This document shows, piece by piece, positions 30,101 through 38,400 of a stretch of 64,000 nucleotides of DNA. Made by a program: the position numbers and the translations under genes. Position 1 is the stretch's first letter; each line of letters starts with the position of its first letter. Below the pieces are notes generated by a model that saw only the letters and a program-made list of their open reading frames with translations, made no database searches and had not been told where the DNA came from. The DNA is from Maritalea sp049801075 (GTDB lineage: Bacteria; Pseudomonadota; Alphaproteobacteria; Rhizobiales; Devosiaceae): assembly GCF_049801075.1 (NCBI RefSeq), contig NZ_JBNAGG010000001.1, positions 310,001-374,000 on the forward strand. Direction: 5' to 3'.

Positions 30101-31417
30101 GCCGATACACAGGTGAAAGTGCAAGGCTATCGCATTGAACTTGGTGAAATCGAAGCTGCGCTCGATAAGCACGTTGCTGTAGATGCTGCAGCCGTGCGGA
30201 TTTGGGGCGACACCATGGAGGAGAAGCGCCTCGCCGCCTATGTGGTGACGTCAAACCGCGGATTGACTGAGGAGGCCTTGCGGGAGCATCTGGCGCAATT
30301 GCTGCCTGCCTATGAAATTCCATCAAGCATCAGCTTTATTGATCAGATGCCGCTTTCAGCCAACGGCAAAGTTGACCGGAAGAAATTGCCCAAACCTGAA
30401 CTGAAGGCGCAGTCCATCATTGCCAAAGAATTAGGGCCGGACGAGCAGAAAATTGTGGCTATTGTCGAAAAGGCGTTGAAGCAAAATACAATCGCCGTAG
30501 ATGCAAATTTGTTGGCTCTGGGGGCAACATCGCTCGACATTGTGCGGATCAGCAATGCGCTGGCGGCGGAGATGGGTTTCCGACCCAAGCTTGCTCGATT
30601 TATGCGCGCGCCGACGGTGAGCACACTTTTTGATATTTGGCAGGAAACACGCCCTGTAGAAGAGCCTGTGCCTGAGCAAACAGAGGTTGTGTCACGCGTC
30701 ATCGAAGATAAAGCGGAGCGTGAAGCCTTTAAAGCTGCGGAAAAAGGCCGTCGCAAATTTGCGCCAGAGGCCAAGCGGGTACCGTTGGATATTGAGCCAG
30801 AAGAACGAGATGTGTTTGAGGCTAACCGCTCAGTGCGCGACTTTTCAGATGCGCCGGTGGACAAGCGTACATTCTCGAAACTGCTGGCCGCCATTATGCA
30901 AAACCCTGCTGAAGGGCGTCCGCGCTTTCAATATGCCTCTGCGGGCGGGCTCTATCCGGTCCAGACCTATATTTATGTGAAACCTGATCGCGTGATTGGT
31001 GTGCCTGGCGGCTGTTATTATGTTGATCCAAAAGATCGCACTTTGATGGCCACGGGGACAGGCAAAGCGCTTTCAGCAGACGCCTATGACTATTTTGTCA
31101 ATCGACCTACTTTTGAAGGCGGGGCATTTGCCCTGTTCTTTGTGGCGGATGATGCCGCTATTCGTCCGCTTTATGGCGATCAGGGCCGCGATATGTCGTT
31201 GATTGAAGCTGGTTTGGTTGCCCAACATTTGACGCACCGTGCGGGTGAAATTGGCCTTGGCTTATGTGGCATTGGCGAAATGATCAATGAAGCCTTGTGT
31301 GATCTGTTCGATCTTGGGCCACACCATCATCTTATTTATTCCATGATCGGCGGCATCCCCGCCACCGCGCCTGCGCAAGATGGTCCATCCGAAGAGATGG
31401 AGGAGTTTGAAATATGA
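21194..31417 (+). CDS. NRPS3: nonribosomal peptide synthetase with thiazole-forming module, C-A-T-C-A-T-Cy-A-T-Ox
   Basis: The 3407-residue protein holds three extension modules. Module one: C with a variant active site HHTVADR (166-172), A5 (core Asp679), T5 (Ser1014). Module two: C (HHIISDG at 1195-1201), A6 (core Asp1716), T6 (Ser2063). Module three: heterocyclisation domain with D2256-xxxx-D2261-xx-S2264, A7 (core Asp2768), T7 (Ser3113 in LGATS) and a SagB-like flavin oxidase (about 3200-3390). Hand-read codes: A5 D-V-A-D-L-G-A-V-D-K (arginine-type DVADVGAIDK), A6 D-V-Q-A-I-A-H-V-V-K (proline-type DVQLIAHVVK with Leu278 changed to Ala), A7 D-L-Y-N-M-S-L-I-W-K (cysteine-type DLYNLSLIWK). 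The protein therefore should add Arg, Pro or an analogue, and Cys converted to a thiazole. It overlaps both neighbouring genes by 4 nt (ATGA). Confidence 0.95.
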   Translation: MSGQTISAPSKKSRFSRDRLKQVKAKAGIPRLPRDGRPLPASAAQKMFWLLSQGEDASAAYVLQAMLHLDGHIDQDMLAQAFQGFSDRHEAVRTSFEMSSDGLVQHIAAVGTPFPLGFEHAESIAQRHAQISKAVTTPMDLRRGPLVKAHLFSVGDDDHVLLVLAHHTVADRDSLGLMLRDVAAEYSALVAGAQAPAKADALPYADFAAWEQDKAAKTQLATEKQFWQQNLADCPALSTPASNKKRPKVAEFEGQTLAFTLNADVTAKVQSFSRQAGVTDFTTALAAWVILLQTQAHQYDVVTGTPVSRRNLPELRNSFGPLVNSLPLRFGTLFDQSADQLVRQVQSVFLAAQNHQNIQFDQIIEAVNPPRHPSHSPLFQTMFSWAQSDDGELKFGDCVATPSSLGGQTAQLDLTLDLVLRGNQIKGEFEFATTLFSPEEVDALSNRFHHILEQLVERDGDEFVHLSASLFAKPSRLIGLSQTEDDAPLVHDLIAQQAEARPDQISVRDGERSIKYAEFQHRADQMANLLLAKGIAVGDRVAICLPRSAEMFIAAQAILKIGACFVPIDYTYPAARKAFIVRDCNAKAVIVSDADTSAFDDVPMVRFAECIDTDGLELPATEALRDQLAYIIYTSGSTGTPKGVFVRHGAFAQMAQNWRHEFGFDARMNVLQMASFGFDVAIADFFRTLCFGGKLVLCPKKTLSDPSGLAGLIKREGINAADFVPAVLDSLTEDTELASDCFSQFRLILCGSDHWPLDHALRLRAICPASCHIVHAYGLTETVVDALYFDVRQIEDSTNSLPIGAPIGVNAALVCGPDLSVLPQGAEGEICIRGECLAGGYWQQDDLTEAKFVRQTNGEILFRTGDLGRLNADGQIEFLGRIDQQIKVRGYRIEPSELEHAILGFGAKQVFVCERNGQLVTYVVGQVDMDALASHLRAALPDFMVPAHLVPMDSFPLTTNGKIDSDRLPQPEISQEYAAPIGEIEEKLAVIWHAFLGGAPIGRNDNFFERGGHSMLAVRMALKSSEMFGRQVDGTQVFAHPTLAEFATTVQQSEAQAPKLTKRKHVTHMPPSFGQESLWLLAQDVEQNAAYNMPMGWRLSSDADVAAIRQALTALVERHEALRTSFDSVDGAPQLEIHMSTPPLNWREISPAADQVDAEIAAEIARPFDLQDAPLLRACLIRNQDGHDLLLVTMHHIISDGWSMDIFAREFSELYATFKRGGANLLAPLDLQYSDFVAWQRENLTEEKRAEQSDYWAKQLANAPSLLPLPTDYQRPAVQDFRGDSVPVKIEGELLTQLRAFAQQNATTVFSVALSAWSYMLTKLSGEKDVVTGVPTANRKPKEVEHIIGFFVNTLALRLDQTEIATPAALIKLASGNLQEGQRHADIPFNHVVERLNPARSRSYSPIFQNMLAWENARGASGETRPSDFEPMSLQLDNAKFDLLLEATEFDDYIAGSLQFATSLFSRQTIQKYAQYFEHILTEFVQQPNAELAQIGLAPKERAQADLERWLQPVADYDEALRTLPRFKAVCAVHANELAIEKDGRQLSFAELEHCANRLAHDLIEADYSFDQPAGIWADRAIETVISIFAILKAGGAIMPLDPSHPRDRLDFILRDAQAQLILSSDAKATNASIDANVQVHQVDLQGLLDSEAPVDFEDAVPSPLDPAYVLYTSGTTGTPKGVVQSHRTLDNVINWQFTDGITPRRVLQFASLTFDVSMQEIFTSLCAGSSLVLISQDTAKDVANLSGFIAAQKIDRAFLPVAVLHIIAETCGDLDKFGGCEFITAGEALKITDAVRMNLPKLGKYALNNHYGPTETHVVTQHCLPLDGIKDWPHVSPIGKPIANTNLYILDEVKNPLPDGVVGELYLGGNNVALGYLNRLDLTAERFLDDPFSPREGAKMFKSGDLVRRDEGGVIHYLGRADDQVKIRGFRVEPGEIETALRAHPNVRDCVVLARPRPNGPLALAAYFTGAISVEELRALAKEKLPEYMVPTAWQHLDKMPLNSSGKIDRKGLPAPNWQDATADKTPLRTETENALGKIWSAVLGVNEIGANGDFFALGGHSLLAAKLVFRINQHFEIDLKLSDLMGHSVLEELAGHIDRQANKGTVSTQITLMSDPENRYAPFPLGDIQQAYLVGRNDEFDLGGVGAHSYNELRIRDFDVERFEAALNKVIARHDMLRAIFTDDGQQQVLAEVPAYKIAVHDISVQEAAAQERTLDANRNRLSHQVFDAGQWPLFGFEVTQLSDTLCHLHMSLDALILDAASTSIFLYELNRFYADPALDLPEIGVSFRDYVLAEQEFRKSESYRADLDYWLSHYDDMPAGPQLPLVRTPESLKAPEFVRREKVMSQDEWSALKQVANEQQVTPSGLLLAAFCLTLNRYAQSGEFSLSLPLFNRLPVHPEIDRVIGDFTSVLLYRQRAEKNQQFVAFAQNIQQNLWHDMDHAKISGIEIMRELGRKFGVQPSGLPIVFNSTLTEMVDGASAEAEVKAWNAENVHTITQTPQVWLDHTIMEEQGELIFNWDSIDALFPDGLMDAMFADYCQLLSVLSDGAQWQARTDELFDQKLLDQAAPLADLTTLNGLFERQAALTPDNVAVIAHDRTLTYAEVLREAQALAARLQDQGCAPGDIVGIFLEPSWQQTVAALGTLMAGGVYLPLDRNLPAARLEKILIKTNSRLVLVENGFAETDLLPRHVEAVIVDKGADGRKPAPVERSIDDLAYIIFTSGSTGEPKGVMIDHGGACNTIYDINERIGLQQEDRILGVSALNFDLSVYDIFGALSTGAALVVPEADKSRDPQHWLELINEHDVSVWNSVPALLGLLADHAKAMSAPYSLRVAMMSGDWIPLDLPGKVRAQSHETQIWSLGGATEASIWSICYPIESVDPSWKSIPYGKALKGQSFHVLDDQLNARPTLVVGELYIGGRGLALGYYGDQERTDAAFIKHPKTGERLYRTGDLGRMLPDGNIEFMGRADTQVKVQGYRIELGEIEAALDKHVAVDAAAVRIWGDTMEEKRLAAYVVTSNRGLTEEALREHLAQLLPAYEIPSSISFIDQMPLSANGKVDRKKLPKPELKAQSIIAKELGPDEQKIVAIVEKALKQNTIAVDANLLALGATSLDIVRISNALAAEMGFRPKLARFMRAPTVSTLFDIWQETRPVEEPVPEQTEVVSRVIEDKAEREAFKAAEKGRRKFAPEAKRVPLDIEPEERDVFEANRSVRDFSDAPVDKRTFSKLLAAIMQNPAEGRPRFQYASAGGLYPVQTYIYVKPDRVIGVPGGCYYVDPKDRTLMATGTGKALSADAYDYFVNRPTFEGGAFALFFVADDAAIRPLYGDQGRDMSLIEAGLVAQHLTHRAGEIGLGLCGIGEMINEALCDLFDLGPHHHLIYSMIGGIPATAPAQDGPSEEMEEFEI
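27551..31360 (+). other. Cy-A(Cys)-T-Ox module: fused thiazole formation
   Basis: The Cy domain starts at FPLGDIQQAYLVGR and carries DxxxxDxxS in place of HHxxxDG, the hallmark of heterocyclisation domains that condense and cyclise Cys, Ser or Thr. The A domain has the SLGGATEASIW block typical of cysteine-activating partners of Cy domains. The oxidase part (NRSVRDF, YASAGGLYPVQTY, GVPGGCYYVDP) belongs to the SagB/McbC nitroreductase group, which oxidises thiazoline to thiazole with FMN. All are on one polypeptide. Confidence 0.9.
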
Positions 31418-31578
31418 GTGCTATTCGCCTTCTCAATGAACTCGAAAGCTTGGGCGTGACCCTTCATGTGCAAGATGGAAATTTGAAAGTGAAAGCGGCA
31501 AAGGGGGCTATTTCACCTGAGCTTTTGCAGCAAATGAAGCAGCATAAACCCGCTTTACTGTCTCTATTGCGGTTGCGG
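31414..31578 (+). other. TubC-type N-terminal docking domain of NRPS4
   Basis: Residues 1-55 start with LLNELESLGVTLHVQDGNL and close with KQHKPALLSLLRL, the same pattern as the NRPS2 N-terminus. The partner would be the tail of NRPS3 after its oxidase domain, which ends in the acidic stretch EEMEEFEI. Confidence 0.75.
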
Positions 31579-34500
31579 CAAGGCCGAGATTATCCACAAT
31601 CGTTCAACCAGGCACAATTGTGGTTTTTGGATCGGTTGGAACCGAAAAACCCGCGTTACAACAACCCACTCGCCTTTCGGATTAAGGGTGCTTTGGATCA
31701 TGAGGCCATGGGCAAGGCTTTTGATCTTGTCGTTCAACGGCACAGCATTTTGCGTACAGTGTTTTTTGATCATCAGGGCGAACCGCGGCAGCGGGTTTTG
31801 CCGGAAAGTGATCGCGCACTCGCCGTTATTGACCTGCAATTGGAACCAACAAAGCTGGACGAAATCGTACGCATAGAGGCGCAAACTGGTTTTGATCTGG
31901 AACAGGAAACGGCCATTCGCGCGCAGCTTATAACACTGGGCAGTGACGAGCATGTTTTGCTGTTAAATGTGCATCATATTTGTGCCGATGGCTGGTCTAT
32001 TGGCATTTTGGTGGATGAAATTTTCAAAGCATATGAGGGATTTGCTGTCGGAGACATGCCCTCGTTTGCGCCGCTTCCGCTGCAATATGCAGAGTTTGCG
32101 GAAAGGCAGCGCAATAAATTGTCATCCGACGAAATGCAGCGGCAGGTTGATTATTGGCGAGCAGAACTCAGCGAAGCGCCTGATTTGTTGGACTTGCCGA
32201 CGGATCGACCTCGCCCAGCCGAACAATCAATGAATGGTGCTCATTTCCGCTATCTGATCGACGGTCCATTATTCCACGAAATCGACAACCTTTGCCAAAA
32301 GCTGCGTGTAACGCCGTTTGCGATTTTCTTGGCGGTGCATGCCCTGGTGATGGGGCGTTTTAGCGGGCAAAATGATATTTGCACCGGCACCCCACTGGCT
32401 GGACGTGACCAGCAAGAACTGGAAGGCCTGATTGGCCATTTTATCAATACTGTCGTTATTCGCGCGCAATTTGACGATCAGATGCAATTTGCTGAGCTGG
32501 TTGCCCAAATGAACGACAAGGTTTTGGGCGCGATGGACCATCAGGATATTGCTTTTGAAAAGGTGGTTGAGGCTGTCAATCCCAAACGCTCGGCCAGCTA
32601 TTCACCGCTGTTTCAAACCATGCTGATTTTTCAAAATATGCCTGTGGGTGAGCAAACCAATGGTGCGTTGGACATTGCGCCAATGGAGACCGACAGCGCC
32701 ACAGCAAAATATGACATCACCATCGAGCTGTTTGAAAATCAGGATAATTTCCAGCTTGGCTTTGAATATAACTGCGACCTGTTTGACCAGAGCACGATTG
32801 AAAGCATGGCGCAGGCGTTCACCCATGCTTTAAAGGCTGTGAGTTCGAAGCCCACCATTTCAGTTGGCGATATTGCGTGGATTGATCTTGATGCTTATCG
32901 CGCGCACCTGCATGACAGATCTGCGTCTGACGATAAACTTTCCAACATCCCTGCCCGTTTTTCCGAAGTTGTGACCCAATTTCCGCAATCGCGTGCCGTT
33001 ACGGATGCAAATCAGTACCTTGAGTTTGCTGAATTAGATGGGAAAGCGAACCAAGTCGCGCAGTTGCTTTTGTCGAAATCGATCCAAAATGGCAACGTTG
33101 TTGCGCTCAGTGCAGAGCCTGACTGTAATTATGTTGCCGCGCTACTTGGCATCCTGAAAGCTGGCGCGATTGTGCTGCCGCTTGATCCGAGTTTGCCAAG
33201 CGAACGAAAGCAGCAAATTTTGGCGGATGCACAAGCGAAGCTGGTGTTTGCTTCGGGTGAAACTGCTTTTGACGCGCCAGAGATTGTCGATTTGGGGAAG
33301 TTGCACACCAACTTAGATGCATTTGCGGCAACGTCCCCTGATGTTGAAATTGAACCATCTGATAATGCGATTTTGATTTTCACCTCTGGATCGACCGGTA
33401 CCCCAAAGGGGACATATGTCACCCATAGGGGACTAGTTAATCTGGCGACTTGGACAGAGAGTGAATTTCCGCTGAGTGCGCAAGAAAGCGTTTTGCAAAA
33501 GAGTGCGATCGGGTTTGACGCCAGTTTGTGGGAGTTTTTCTGGCCCCTTCTTTCAGGTCATGAGTTGGTGTTGGCACAGGGGGATGCGCGGAAGAATCCA
33601 GCTGACCTGCCCGCACTTGTGAATGCGCACCAGATTGCCGCCATCCAGTTTGTGCCAGCAACACTGCAATTGTTTTTGGATGCACTGCAAGAAAACGGCT
33701 GCCCGAGCTTGAAATATGTTTTTTGTGGCGGCGGTGCGCTGACAACAGATTTGGCGCGTTCGGTGATTGAGAAGTTGCCCCAGGTTCAGTTGATCAATGT
33801 CTACGGCGTGAGCGAATGTGCGGTGGATTCTGCCTATCACATTTTTGATCTGGATCTAGATGATCATTTGCATGTGCCCATTGGCAAAGCCATTTCACGT
33901 ACCAGCATTTGCTTGCTGGATGAGAAAGGCCTGCCTGTGCCGCGTGGCGCTATTGGCGAAATCTGCATTGCGGGCGTCGGGGTCGGCAATGGCTATCATC
34001 AGCGGGATGACCTTACGTCTAAGACTTTTATTGATCATCCTTATCTGCCGCAGACCAAGCTATATCGCACTGGCGATTTGGGCGTAGAGAACAGAAACGG
34101 CGAACTTCGCTTTATTGGTCGCAAGGATTTTCAGCTTAAAATCAATGGCTTTCGCATTGAACCGGGCGAGATTGAAGCTGGATTGCGGCGTTGTGGCTGT
34201 GCCCTCGCTGCCGTTATTGGCTGGCGAGACCAGCTGTTGGCATTTGTGCAAGGGGGCGATGAGCCTGACAATTTACGATCGGCACTAAAGCCTTTTCTGC
34301 CCACCTATATGGTGCCGTCCATGATCATTCACCTTGACCAACTGCCACTAAATGCCAGCGGGAAGATTGACCGCAAGGCCCTGCCCGATCCGCAGGAGTT
34401 TATGGCGAGCAATGCGGTGAACCAAGCCAGCCCGCGTGATGACACCGAGATGAAGCTTTATCGCATTTGGAAGACTATTTTGCTGCACCCGACCATTGGC

Positions 34501-35424
34501 ATTCGCGATAATTTCTTTGCCATTGGCGGCAGTTCTATTTCCGCGATCAAAATGGTGCACCAAATCAAGGAAAGTTTTGGCGTGCAGTTGGCGCTAAAAA
34601 GCATCATTACTAGTCCGACCATTGAAGAGTTAGGCGCAATGCTGCGCGGCGATGCGGCGGAACGGCAGGATGAAGATCATTTAATCACCCTGCAACAAGG
34701 CGATGGCTCGACCAATGTGGTGTGCGTACACCCTGCGGGCGGCACCGCGTTTTGCTATCTATCTCTGGCCAAAACTCTAGACGAGAATATCGGCGTTTAT
34801 GGACTGCAATCTATGGGATTGAACGCCAATGAAGAGGCCTACACGTCCGTTGAAGATATGGCGGCGCATTATCTCCCCCTAATTGAGCCCTTGATGGATC
34901 AACCGATGGTGATCACCGGGCTATCGTTCGGCGGTTTGGTGGCGCATGAGATGGGCCGGTTGCTGAATGCCCGTGGCAAGAAAGATGTTTCCGTGGTGTT
35001 GCTTGATACCCAAGGCACCCATGATGTTGAAGCCCGCCGGATGATTGATGTGGTGGATTTGCCCGAGTTTCGCGACAAGTTGGTGCGGTTTAACGGCACC
35101 TATCCGGGCATTGATGATGCTCAAATCGAACGGTACTTCAATGTTTATAACCAAAACCGCCTAGCTGTGCGTGACTATGAAGTGCCTGTGAGCGGTGCGC
35201 GGATGGCATTTATCCAAGCGAGGAGCGACCTACCCCGGCCCTTCTTGCATGAAACCCGTGCCTATTGGCGTAGTCGTACCGAAGGTAATTTCTCAGTAAA
35301 ACTTGTGCGTGGCGACCATTGGGAGATGTTGGAAACCGACGAACTCAAGATTGTTAAAAAGGTAATTTTGCAGGAACTGGACGCTATCGCGACGGCTTCT
35401 GAGCTGGAGGTGGCCCATGGATAA
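31414..35424 (+). CDS. NRPS4: nonribosomal peptide synthetase, dock-C-A-T-TE
   Basis: The 1336-residue protein is a termination module. It starts with a TubC-like docking domain (1-55). Then come C (HHICADG at 187-193), A8 (FTSGSTGTPKG at 656, core Asp702), T8 (Ser1041 in IGGSS) and a thioesterase (about 1103-1330) with nucleophile Ser1171 in GLSFGG, an Asp near VVLLDTQG and His1302 in GDHWEM. The hand-read code of A8 is D-A-W-Q-F-G-V-V-D-K, close to the glutamine code DAWQFGLIDK and next to Glu codes; the A5 region reads GVSEC instead of GPTE. The TE implies release of a chain, by hydrolysis or macrocyclisation, at this point. The gene overlaps NRPS3 by 4 nt and NRPS5 by 8 nt. Confidence 0.95.
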   Translation: MSAIRLLNELESLGVTLHVQDGNLKVKAAKGAISPELLQQMKQHKPALLSLLRLRQGRDYPQSFNQAQLWFLDRLEPKNPRYNNPLAFRIKGALDHEAMGKAFDLVVQRHSILRTVFFDHQGEPRQRVLPESDRALAVIDLQLEPTKLDEIVRIEAQTGFDLEQETAIRAQLITLGSDEHVLLLNVHHICADGWSIGILVDEIFKAYEGFAVGDMPSFAPLPLQYAEFAERQRNKLSSDEMQRQVDYWRAELSEAPDLLDLPTDRPRPAEQSMNGAHFRYLIDGPLFHEIDNLCQKLRVTPFAIFLAVHALVMGRFSGQNDICTGTPLAGRDQQELEGLIGHFINTVVIRAQFDDQMQFAELVAQMNDKVLGAMDHQDIAFEKVVEAVNPKRSASYSPLFQTMLIFQNMPVGEQTNGALDIAPMETDSATAKYDITIELFENQDNFQLGFEYNCDLFDQSTIESMAQAFTHALKAVSSKPTISVGDIAWIDLDAYRAHLHDRSASDDKLSNIPARFSEVVTQFPQSRAVTDANQYLEFAELDGKANQVAQLLLSKSIQNGNVVALSAEPDCNYVAALLGILKAGAIVLPLDPSLPSERKQQILADAQAKLVFASGETAFDAPEIVDLGKLHTNLDAFAATSPDVEIEPSDNAILIFTSGSTGTPKGTYVTHRGLVNLATWTESEFPLSAQESVLQKSAIGFDASLWEFFWPLLSGHELVLAQGDARKNPADLPALVNAHQIAAIQFVPATLQLFLDALQENGCPSLKYVFCGGGALTTDLARSVIEKLPQVQLINVYGVSECAVDSAYHIFDLDLDDHLHVPIGKAISRTSICLLDEKGLPVPRGAIGEICIAGVGVGNGYHQRDDLTSKTFIDHPYLPQTKLYRTGDLGVENRNGELRFIGRKDFQLKINGFRIEPGEIEAGLRRCGCALAAVIGWRDQLLAFVQGGDEPDNLRSALKPFLPTYMVPSMIIHLDQLPLNASGKIDRKALPDPQEFMASNAVNQASPRDDTEMKLYRIWKTILLHPTIGIRDNFFAIGGSSISAIKMVHQIKESFGVQLALKSIITSPTIEELGAMLRGDAAERQDEDHLITLQQGDGSTNVVCVHPAGGTAFCYLSLAKTLDENIGVYGLQSMGLNANEEAYTSVEDMAAHYLPLIEPLMDQPMVITGLSFGGLVAHEMGRLLNARGKKDVSVVLLDTQGTHDVEARRMIDVVDLPEFRDKLVRFNGTYPGIDDAQIERYFNVYNQNRLAVRDYEVPVSGARMAFIQARSDLPRPFLHETRAYWRSRTEGNFSVKLVRGDHWEMLETDELKIVKKVILQELDAIATASELEVAHG
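34708..35400 (+). other. First chain-terminating thioesterase domain
   Basis: An alpha/beta-hydrolase TE fused behind T8 of NRPS4, opening with VVCVHPAGG and carrying GLSFGG (Ser1171) and GDHWEM (His1302). It is complete by eye. Its presence in the fourth of five synthase genes shows that the chain built on NRPS1-4 is released before NRPS5. Confidence 0.85.
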
Positions 35425-38400
35425 GTTTACTTCTCTCGCAAAGCGTTTCCATGATGTTGCGAATGATTTTCCGCACCACATCGCTGTGGAAGATGGCTCC
35501 ACCAAACTCACTTATCGCGAGCTAGACAGTTTAAGTGATCAGTTCGCACATGGGCTAACGGTAAAGAAGATCAAGATTGGCAGCATTGTCGGGCTGATGT
35601 TGCCGCGCTCTTGGCAGCAAATTGTTGCAATTTTGGGCATTGTGAAAGCTGGTGCGGTGGTCGCGCCGTTGGATCGCCAAAGCCCCAAAAGTCGCATCAA
35701 AGAGATGGCGGATGATATTGGCTGCGCCCTTATTTTGGTCGATGCAAAATCAACGAAGATTGGCGGGCAGCGCTGCGCTGTTTTCGCCAGCATTTTAGAT
35801 GCGGGTAAGATGAGCAAGTTCGCGGCGCATGAACGTTCGAAAGACGCGCTTAGCTTTGTGTTTTTCACGTCGGGGTCGACCGGCAAGCCGAAAGCTGTGT
35901 TGGTGCCAGAGCGCGGCGTTTTGCGGCTGGGCATGCAAGGGTACATTCCGCTGGATGAACATGTGCGCGTTGGACATATCTCCAATCCGTCATTTGATGC
36001 CATCAATTTTGATATCTGGGCGCCATTGCTGAATGGCGGGACTTGCGTTGTTTTCCCTGATGGTGCGTTTGATGATTTCAGCGCCTTCTCTAAGCAACTT
36101 GTCGACGAAAACATCGATACGCTGTTTATGACTGTTGCCTTGTTTAACGCAATCGTTGCTGAGCAGGAACAGTGCTTTGCGGGCCTGTCGACATTATTGA
36201 TTGGCGGAGAGCAAATCAACACACAGACGGTGATGAAATGGTATAGAAACAATCCAAAAAGCGATTGCACAATTTACAATGTGTATGGCCCAACCGAGTG
36301 CGCAACGTTCTCGCTTAACTATCCTATTCCACGCGATGAAAAGGCGGCGAATGCGCCGATTGGACGACCACTACCGGGCACTAAGCTTACGGTCGTCGAC
36401 GCTGATTTGCAGAAGGTGAATGATGGCCAGAAAGGCGAATTGCTCATTTCTGGTGACGCAGTGGCACTTGGCTATCATGAGCGGCAAAATCTGAATGATC
36501 AGGCCTTTGTGAAGCTGAATGGCAAGGTGCATTATCGCACTGGCGATCTGGTGCAACGCAATGCTGACGGCACAATCAGCTATGTGGGGCGCATTGGACG
36601 ACAGGTGAAAGTTCGCGGTTTTCGGGTGGAGCCAGGCGAAATTGAAACGATTTTGAATCGTCATCCTGAGATCGAAAATGCGCATGTGATGGCCGCAAAA
36701 TCTGCGACAGGTGTGCTTGAGCTGCATGCTTTTGTGGTGCCGGCGGGCGAAGTGAGCATTGATGATGTTCACGACTATCTGCAGATGCATTTGCCGACAT
36801 ATATGATGCCGCATCATTTTTATCGTCTGGCCCATCTGCCAACCAATGCAAATGGCAAGATTGATCGAGATGCCTTGATTGAGGCCGGCCACCCAAGGTG
36901 GCAACGAACGAATTTTGCAACGGAACTTTCCCCAGAGGTTAAAGCGCTGCGGGACATTGCGGCCGCTGTGTTGGAACAGCCTGATTTGGATGCGGGAAGT
37001 ACATTTTTGAGTGCGGGTGGCGATAGCTTATCGGCGTTGCGGTTTAAGCATCAAATTGCCCGCAAGCTGAGACTTTCACTTTCAGTTGGAGACATTTTAT
37101 CGCTGCCACTGAAAGATTTGCGGAGCAAAGCGACTGCCATTGAAGAAGCAGCTCAGGCATTCAAACTATCTCAAAGCGGCATAAGCCCGGCAACAAGCGA
37201 GCAAAAGCGGCTTTGGTTGGATGCTCAGCGTTATCCGGAGTCACGGGCATATTCTGTGCCGCTGGTGTTTAAGATTACGGGTCCTGTTGATACAGAAAAG
37301 CTGGAACATGCGTTTAGTTCGCTTTTCAAACATCATGCTTCATTTCGAACGGCATTCCGGGAGATTGACGGTGAATTGATGCAAGTGGTGCTTGACGAGA
37401 GCGCTTGCACATTTGAGGCCTTTCGTGCCGGGAAATATAAAGCGAAGGATTGGGAGGGATTTGCCAAAGAGGCATTTGCTCAGCCATTCGATTTAAGCGA
37501 ACCCGCGCTATGCCGGGCCTATTGGCTGCCGTTTAATGGGCATGAAGGCGTTTTGCTGATCAATGCGCATCACATTCTGTTGGATGGCTGGTCGCTCAAT
37601 TTGATGTTGCAGCAGCTTTCTAGCCTTTATGGCGGAGATTTACTGCCTGATGATGCTGGACCGGAGATGGGGCAATTTGCGCACTGGCAGCGTGAGCAAT
37701 TTTCCACTGACGAATATGCGGCCAAGCGTAAAGCACTACATAATCTTTGGATCAAGGATGACAGCATCTATGCTCCGCTGACGGCGCAATGCGCGTGCGA
37801 TGAAATGGATGCATTTGTTACGCGAAAGACTTTCGGCGCTGAGGCAGCGCAGATTGTGCGGCGGTGCGCATCTGCTCAAAATGTAACACCGTTCAATTTA
37901 TATCTGGCCGCCTTCTCATTGGGTTATGCCCATATAACCGGGCTTCAGAATTTTAAACTGGCAACGCCCATAAGTAATCGAACTAATCCCGCCTTTGCCG
38001 AGACGATTGGCATGATGGCCAACACCATGTTGCTGCCTGTTCGTCTGCCTGCCGAACAATCTTTGAATGAAGCGCTTGCCACAAACTGTTCCATTTGGGC
38101 GGAATTTCTGCAATTTGATGAGGTGGCTTTTGAGCACTTCATCGAAGATTTGACACAGGCAGGTCACGCAGATGCCGGTCGATTTGATGCTATGTTTGTA
38201 TTGGAAAACACAGACTATGATCAATTGCAGCTGGCTCAATGCAGGACGAAATTTGAAACCCCGTCTCATGTGGATGGCAAAGCGCCAATCACTGCCTTTG
38301 TTTTGGAAACGGCTGATGGACCGGAGCTGATTGTTGAAGCTCAGTCTCGTTTTTTCACGCAGGAAGATGTTGATCGGCTTTGCGAGAGCTTTGAGAAAGT

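Noticed and set aside
30790..31360. A separate nitroreductase gene after NRPS3
   Set aside because: There is no stop or ribosome-binding site before it; it is continuous with T7 and is a fused oxidase domain.
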